NCBI GenBank assembly: GCA_964463485.1
Contig: CAYXDO010000204.1
Location: forward strand, 1-17,850
Length of the DNA: 17,850 nt
Origin: CAYXDO01 sp964463485
Lineage (GTDB): Bacteria > Myxococcota > Kuafuiibacteriia > Kuafuiibacteriales > Kuafuiibacteriaceae
Reading direction: 5' to 3'
Shown: piece after piece, positions 15,701 through 17,850 of the stretch
Layout of the letters: the number at the start of each line of letters is the position of its first letter
How positions within the stretch are numbered: position 1 is the first letter of the stretch
Position numbers and translations under genes: made by a program
The notes under the pieces: generated by a model
Seen by the model: only the letters and a program-made list of their open reading frames with translations
What the model was told of the DNA's origin: nothing
The model's database searches: none

Positions 15701-17589
15701 TGGGAGACCCTCCTTCGCCCGCCAAGCTGAGTGTGGGGAAGAACGTGGGTGAGGATCCGATTCGCACGCGTGCGACCGAGGTGGTGGGTTATTTGGTGTT
15801 CGAAGCTGGAGTCGGAGTCCTCGACGGACTCCCGTTTCAAGCAGGCGTGGGCTCGAATCTGATTCGAGGGTTCGGGACCACCACGCCTCCGCCGCCGTAT
15901 GTGTATGGGTTGAGCGCTCCGGAGGTTGGGAGCGTCGCGGTGGTCTCAGTGGCGGGCTACGATGGAGTCGATACGGGTTGGCCGCTTTTGTTCGGACCGA
16001 ACCCGGTGAGCGCCAGCGGGCTTGGGTTGGTGTTCGACGAAGACGACCTCGGCGACCTCGAACGCGTGCACAATGCGGAGCAAGTGAGTTTCGTGGTGCT
16101 CGGCGCTTCGGCGGCCTGCCCGGGAGGGTGCGACGACGCCAACGCGTGTACGGCCGACTCTTGCGAGCCCAGCGGGTGCGGCCACGCGCCAGTGACCGAC
16201 GGGACCGCGTGCGGAAATGTCGACGCGTGTGATGGCGCCGAAAGTTGTCTCGCCGGAGAGTGCGTCGCCGGCTCGGCGCCCTCCTGCGACGACTTTGACC
16301 CTTGCACGGGAGACTCCTGCGACCCCGCGGCGGGTTGCCAGCACGCGGTGATCTCGTGCGAGGATTTCGATCCGTGTACGAGCGACACGTGTGATTCAGC
16401 GCTCGGCTGTCAGCATTCGTCGGTGTCGTGCGACGACGGGAGTGTGTGCACGGGAGACTGGTGTGATCCGGTCTCTGGGTGTCAGCATCTTCCTCTACCC
16501 TGCGACGACGGGACCTTCTGCAACGGTGTCGAGACGTGTGACCCGAGCCTTGGCTGTGTCGCGGGGGCGCCGCCGATTTGCAGCGGCAGTGGCCTCGACT
16601 CCGCGTGTACAGCGGGCCAGTGTGACGAAGGGTCGAGCGGCTGTGTCGCGAGGCCGTTCGCGGATGGGACTCCGTGCGACGACGGAGAGATCTGCACCAC
16701 CGACGACCTATGTGCCGCGGGCGTCTGCGTGGGTACGGCTTCGTGCGCCGGGACCTTTGCGGAGACGCTCTCCTTCGTCTCCGGAGCTGGCTTTGCGGTT
16801 CGGAGCCTCAGTCGAAGTTATCTGGCGCCGGTGGTGGTCTGCTCCGCGGTGACCCAGGCGGCTCGTGCGCCGCTCGTGGTGCGAGTACGGAGTGTGGGTG
16901 CGACATCTTTCGAGGCCGCGGTGTCCCGCGTGGATTCGACACGTGGATATGAGCCAGGAGTGCCCGTCTTCTGCCTGGTGGTGGAGGAGGGCGTCTACAC
17001 TCTCCTAGCCGACGGCGTGAAGCTCGAGGCGGTTCGTTTCAACTCGACGACGACGGACCGCAAGAAATCGTGGGTGGGTCAGACGAGGACGTTTCAGCAG
17101 TCATACGTGGCTCCAGTCGTTCTCGGACAAGTGATGAGCGCGAACGACACGAACTGGTCGGTGTTCTGGGCACGGGGCACGATCGCCGCGGAGCCGCCGT
17201 CCGCCAACTCACTCTTCGTCGGCAAGAACGTAGCCGAGGACACCCTGACCGCGAGGGTCGCGGAGACGGTGGGTTATCTCGTCATCGAGGCCGGCAGCGG
17301 AGTCATAGGCAACATCCGTTATTCGGCCGGCGTCGGGCCGGCGACCGTTCAAGGGTACGAGTCTCCGACGCCACCGCCGTTCGTGTATCCGGTGAGTGAC
17401 ATGTCGAGCGCGCAAGGCGCGATCGTGTCCCAAGCGGGAGTGACCGGAGTCGACGGAGCATGGCCGCTGCTGTGGGGACCCAACCCCGTGAGCGCCACGT
17501 CGATATCACTCGTCGTCGACGAGGACGCGATCGCGGACGCCGAACGCGATCACCGGACCGAGCGCGTCGCGTATCTCGTATTCGAATGA
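12781..17589 (+). CDS. Secreted multidomain subtilase (S8) with Cys-rich repeats and a duplicated beta module, 1602 aa
   Basis: This is an extracellular or surface serine protease of the subtilisin family. The N terminus GRRPLLVIPILAATMAC is a signal peptide with a weak lipobox (Cys18). An inhibitor-I9-like prodomain lies at about 76-146. The catalytic domain at about 165-440 has Asp177 (VGDTGIN), His210 (HGTHVAGI), oxyanion Asn306 (ASGND) and Ser385 (GTSMATPHVAG), all intact. Then come Cys-rich stretch 1 (about 449-515), a pre-peptidase-C-terminal-like beta domain (about 528-655, ending GEYFVVVDGLTSASFGPFSL), Cys-rich 2 (about 655-828), beta module A1 (829-1110), Cys-rich 3 (1113-1322) and A2 (1323-1602). 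There is no C-terminal sorting tail such as MYXO-CTERM. The start is the ATG at 12781, chosen because it begins a signal peptide; a longer form from TTG 12742 would bury it. The modules after the protease probably bind a surface, polymer or substrate, which is inference. Confidence 0.92.
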   Translation: MGRRPLLVIPILAATMACSESTRSPSGNSASPVGDHVPAGHMGNAPDFWAPSSRAEPAAAAPRTAWDQILGSANPNGTVDVLVELTSTADRARLRSWLGERGAKVRYQYKILPNVVAVRGLPAKSAESLTDLPDVVRVLPDTVKSIRLAESTPIIHADAVSMSGKPAGEGVIVCVGDTGINKTHPAFAGAVVAEHDFANDDGDATDDHGHGTHVAGIVASRDGTRPGVAPAASLAIAKVLNASGNGSDSDVIAAIDWCTTTVGAKVINFSLGSPVHWPGSCDFDLTASAIDASVDLGVVNVVASGNDASTPGSPGCARRAVTVGATYDFAAASAGWGICLDNPVIVDKVVCFSNSSPKLTVVAPGAWITSASHNSNGFSQKAGTSMATPHVAGLVARLLSSDPTLRPNDVLGKLMRSSLDLNTPGFDDRAGFGRVDTKAAMEDTAKIHCTFDADCSDADPCTVESCRGGFCATEPLCDDLDACTHDECVSGDCSHSPVGVDDGNENTIDACDFCLGVTHSPTASFNEECGSAVDVLVGGTVNGDTTGATPSYSSDCAGSTASGPDLVYRVHLAPDQPVDVRLSPVGWDGSVYVLMSDGTPVGCNASRCVGGMDTGGPGAEERLLRLRVPVEGEYFVVVDGLTSASFGPFSLSVSASCDPEDDGRPCRDGNACSVRDVCLAGVCSGQPPGCGSDAECDDGLFCTGAETCVGSVCAAGTPPNLSDGVECTIDSCDELNDLVTHSPNDAFCDDGLFCTGAESCSELEGCRPGVAIACEHLGTPCATGVCDEPSDGCVESPRPPETLCDDANACTTGDHCDGAGNCLGSNQCARFAATASGVSGAGWVSVALPSSLVDPVVVCSAETGSSLPPMVVRVRNVSSTGFEVSVVAVEASRAAVEGIGFRCLAVASGVYTEATHGVKLEAMTYASTLTDRKGSLVGTPRAYAQSYGSPVVVGQVMTANDPNWSVFWARGAVVGDPPSPAKLSVGKNVGEDPIRTRATEVVGYLVFEAGVGVLDGLPFQAGVGSNLIRGFGTTTPPPPYVYGLSAPEVGSVAVVSVAGYDGVDTGWPLLFGPNPVSASGLGLVFDEDDLGDLERVHNAEQVSFVVLGASAACPGGCDDANACTADSCEPSGCGHAPVTDGTACGNVDACDGAESCLAGECVAGSAPSCDDFDPCTGDSCDPAAGCQHAVISCEDFDPCTSDTCDSALGCQHSSVSCDDGSVCTGDWCDPVSGCQHLPLPCDDGTFCNGVETCDPSLGCVAGAPPICSGSGLDSACTAGQCDEGSSGCVARPFADGTPCDDGEICTTDDLCAAGVCVGTASCAGTFAETLSFVSGAGFAVRSLSRSYLAPVVVCSAVTQAARAPLVVRVRSVGATSFEAAVSRVDSTRGYEPGVPVFCLVVEEGVYTLLADGVKLEAVRFNSTTTDRKKSWVGQTRTFQQSYVAPVVLGQVMSANDTNWSVFWARGTIAAEPPSANSLFVGKNVAEDTLTARVAETVGYLVIEAGSGVIGNIRYSAGVGPATVQGYESPTPPPFVYPVSDMSSAQGAIVSQAGVTGVDGAWPLLWGPNPVSATSISLVVDEDAIADAERDHRTERVAYLVFE
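15265..16110 (+). repeat. Beta module A1 of the subtilase (first copy, 282 codons)
   Basis: A1 aligns along its whole length with A2 (16747-17586). Shared landmarks in order are PVVVCSA, a (V/L)VVRVR stretch, a Cys about 45 residues after the first, GVKLEA, a TDRK motif, PVV.GQVM.AND, the identical NWSVFWARG, VGKNV.ED, VGYLV.EAG, a Y-x-x-P or TPPPP stretch, and a GWPLL/AWPLL.GPNPVSA segment near the end. Within A1 there is a weaker three-fold repeat: a strand with PVV or AVV, then a turn, then a G-x-x-V or V-x-Y-L-V-x-E closing strand, about 95 residues each. I do not have a family name; the pattern recalls H-type-lectin-like modules, but that is a guess. Confidence 0.75.
16285..16500 (+). 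repeat. Three 72-bp tandem units (24-aa Cys-rich repeat) in the subtilase
   Basis: Units begin at 16285, 16357 and 16429, each exactly 72 bp, with a diverging fourth starting at 16501. The protein pattern is C-(D/E)-D-x(3)-C-T-x-D-x-C-D-x(3)-G-C-Q-H-x(4). All three copies share the four Cys and GCQH. The exact 72-bp period shows recent or conserved tandem growth inside Cys-rich stretch 3. Looser relatives of the unit occur at about 14140-14330 and 14880-15260. Confidence 0.85.
16747..17586 (+). repeat. Beta module A2 of the subtilase (second copy, 280 codons)
   Basis: A2 is the second copy of the A1 module and forms the C terminus of the protein, ending VAYLVFE directly before the stop. It keeps both Cys (VVVCSA and FCLVV), TDRKKS, NWSVFWARG, VGKNVAED and the triple internal pattern. 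The two copies are similar at protein level but their DNA is clearly diverged, so the duplication is not recent. Confidence 0.75.
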
Positions 17590-17635
17590 GTCGGTGATCG
17601 GCAGCAGCCCCTCCCCCGCGCTTTCCGCTGCTCCG

Positions 17636-17850
17636 CGTCAGATCGCGGAATTGTCTACGGGAGCGTCGTCTGCGTCAGATCGTCTGCGGGAGCGTCGGAT
17701 CGTCTGCGTCAGATCGTCTGCGGGAGCGTCGGATCAGCGCCGTCAGATCGTCTGCGGGAGCGTCGGATCGTCTGGTGCGTCAGATCGTCTGCGCCAGATC
17801 GTCTGCGTCTGCGTAAGATCGTCTGCGTCTGCGTAAGATCGTCTGCGTCT
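17636..17850. repeat. Tandem array of 14-, 20- and 34-bp units (right array)
   Basis: The array starts about 46 bp after the subtilase stop and runs off the window. Its first part is degenerate. A higher-order 34-bp unit is present as two identical copies at 17668-17701 and 17702-17735 and a third at 17736-17769 that differs in its first bases. Each is a 14-bp part, GTCTGCGTCAGATC, plus a 20-bp part. Later, GTCTGCGTCTGCGTAAGATC occurs exactly at 17801-17820 and 17821-17840. Every unit carries GATCGTCTGCG. The word AGATCGTCTGCGTC is the reverse complement of the left-array unit GACGCAGACGATCT. No spacers, DnaA boxes or coding sense were seen. Confidence 0.9.

Noticed and set aside
17599..17632. 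Possible terminator hairpin AGCAGC / GCTGCT after the subtilase
   Set aside because: Six pairs with a loop of about 18 nt and no T run; not supported as an intrinsic terminator.
17594..17836. Open frame through the right array (80 codons)
   Set aside because: The translation only repeats the array period (RQIVC-like words); it stays open because of the repeat, not because of coding.
17636..17850. Replication origin or plasmid iterons
   Set aside because: No DnaA-box pattern, no AT-rich unwinding stretch and no rep, dnaA or parAB gene nearby; the same repeats occur at the other end of the window.

Overview
The window looks like a piece of chromosome from a high-GC Gram-negative bacterium, most likely a myxobacterium (Myxococcota, Sandaracinaceae or Polyangiales type). 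This placement is inferred from gene style, not from a marker gene. The evidence is a kinase-fold protein with PEGA repeats, Asp/Thr/Ser-rich lipoproteins with Cys modules, a secreted subtilase with strings of Cys-rich repeats (C-D-D-x-x-x-C-T type), and strong G/C bias at third codon positions. No phage, transposase, integrase, CRISPR array, tRNA or rRNA was seen.

Layout, left to right. (1) Positions 1-255 are a degenerate tandem-repeat array. (2) Positions 267-4643, minus strand, encode a full-length Lhr-type superfamily-2 helicase. (3) About 106 bp separate it from a divergent plus-strand gene, 4750-7107, for a membrane-anchored pseudokinase with three PEGA repeats and a coiled coil. (4) Positions 7185-7880 encode a small lipoprotein with two copies of a six-Cys module. 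(5) Positions 7947-12698 hold a tightly packed thrA-thrB-thrC operon: fused aspartokinase/homoserine dehydrogenase, homoserine kinase and threonine synthase. With aspartate-semialdehyde dehydrogenase supplied from elsewhere, it converts aspartate to threonine. (6) Positions 12781-17589 encode a 1602-residue secreted, probably lipid-anchored subtilase with a prodomain, a pre-peptidase-C-terminal-like domain, three Cys-rich stretches and a duplicated beta-rich module of about 280 residues. (7) Positions 17636-17850 are a second tandem array built from the same units as the first, on the opposite strand.

The metabolic part (thrABC, lhr) is ordinary. The parts worth attention are the two mirror-image arrays, each lying just past the 3' end of the outermost gene and reading in the same sense relative to that gene; the pseudokinase, which has lost the nucleotide-binding Lys and the DFG Asp; the two-module lipoprotein; and the repeat architecture of the subtilase. 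The arrays run off both ends of the window, so the window may be a contig whose ends are set by repeats. I see no multi-gene defence or biosynthetic system here beyond threonine synthesis.
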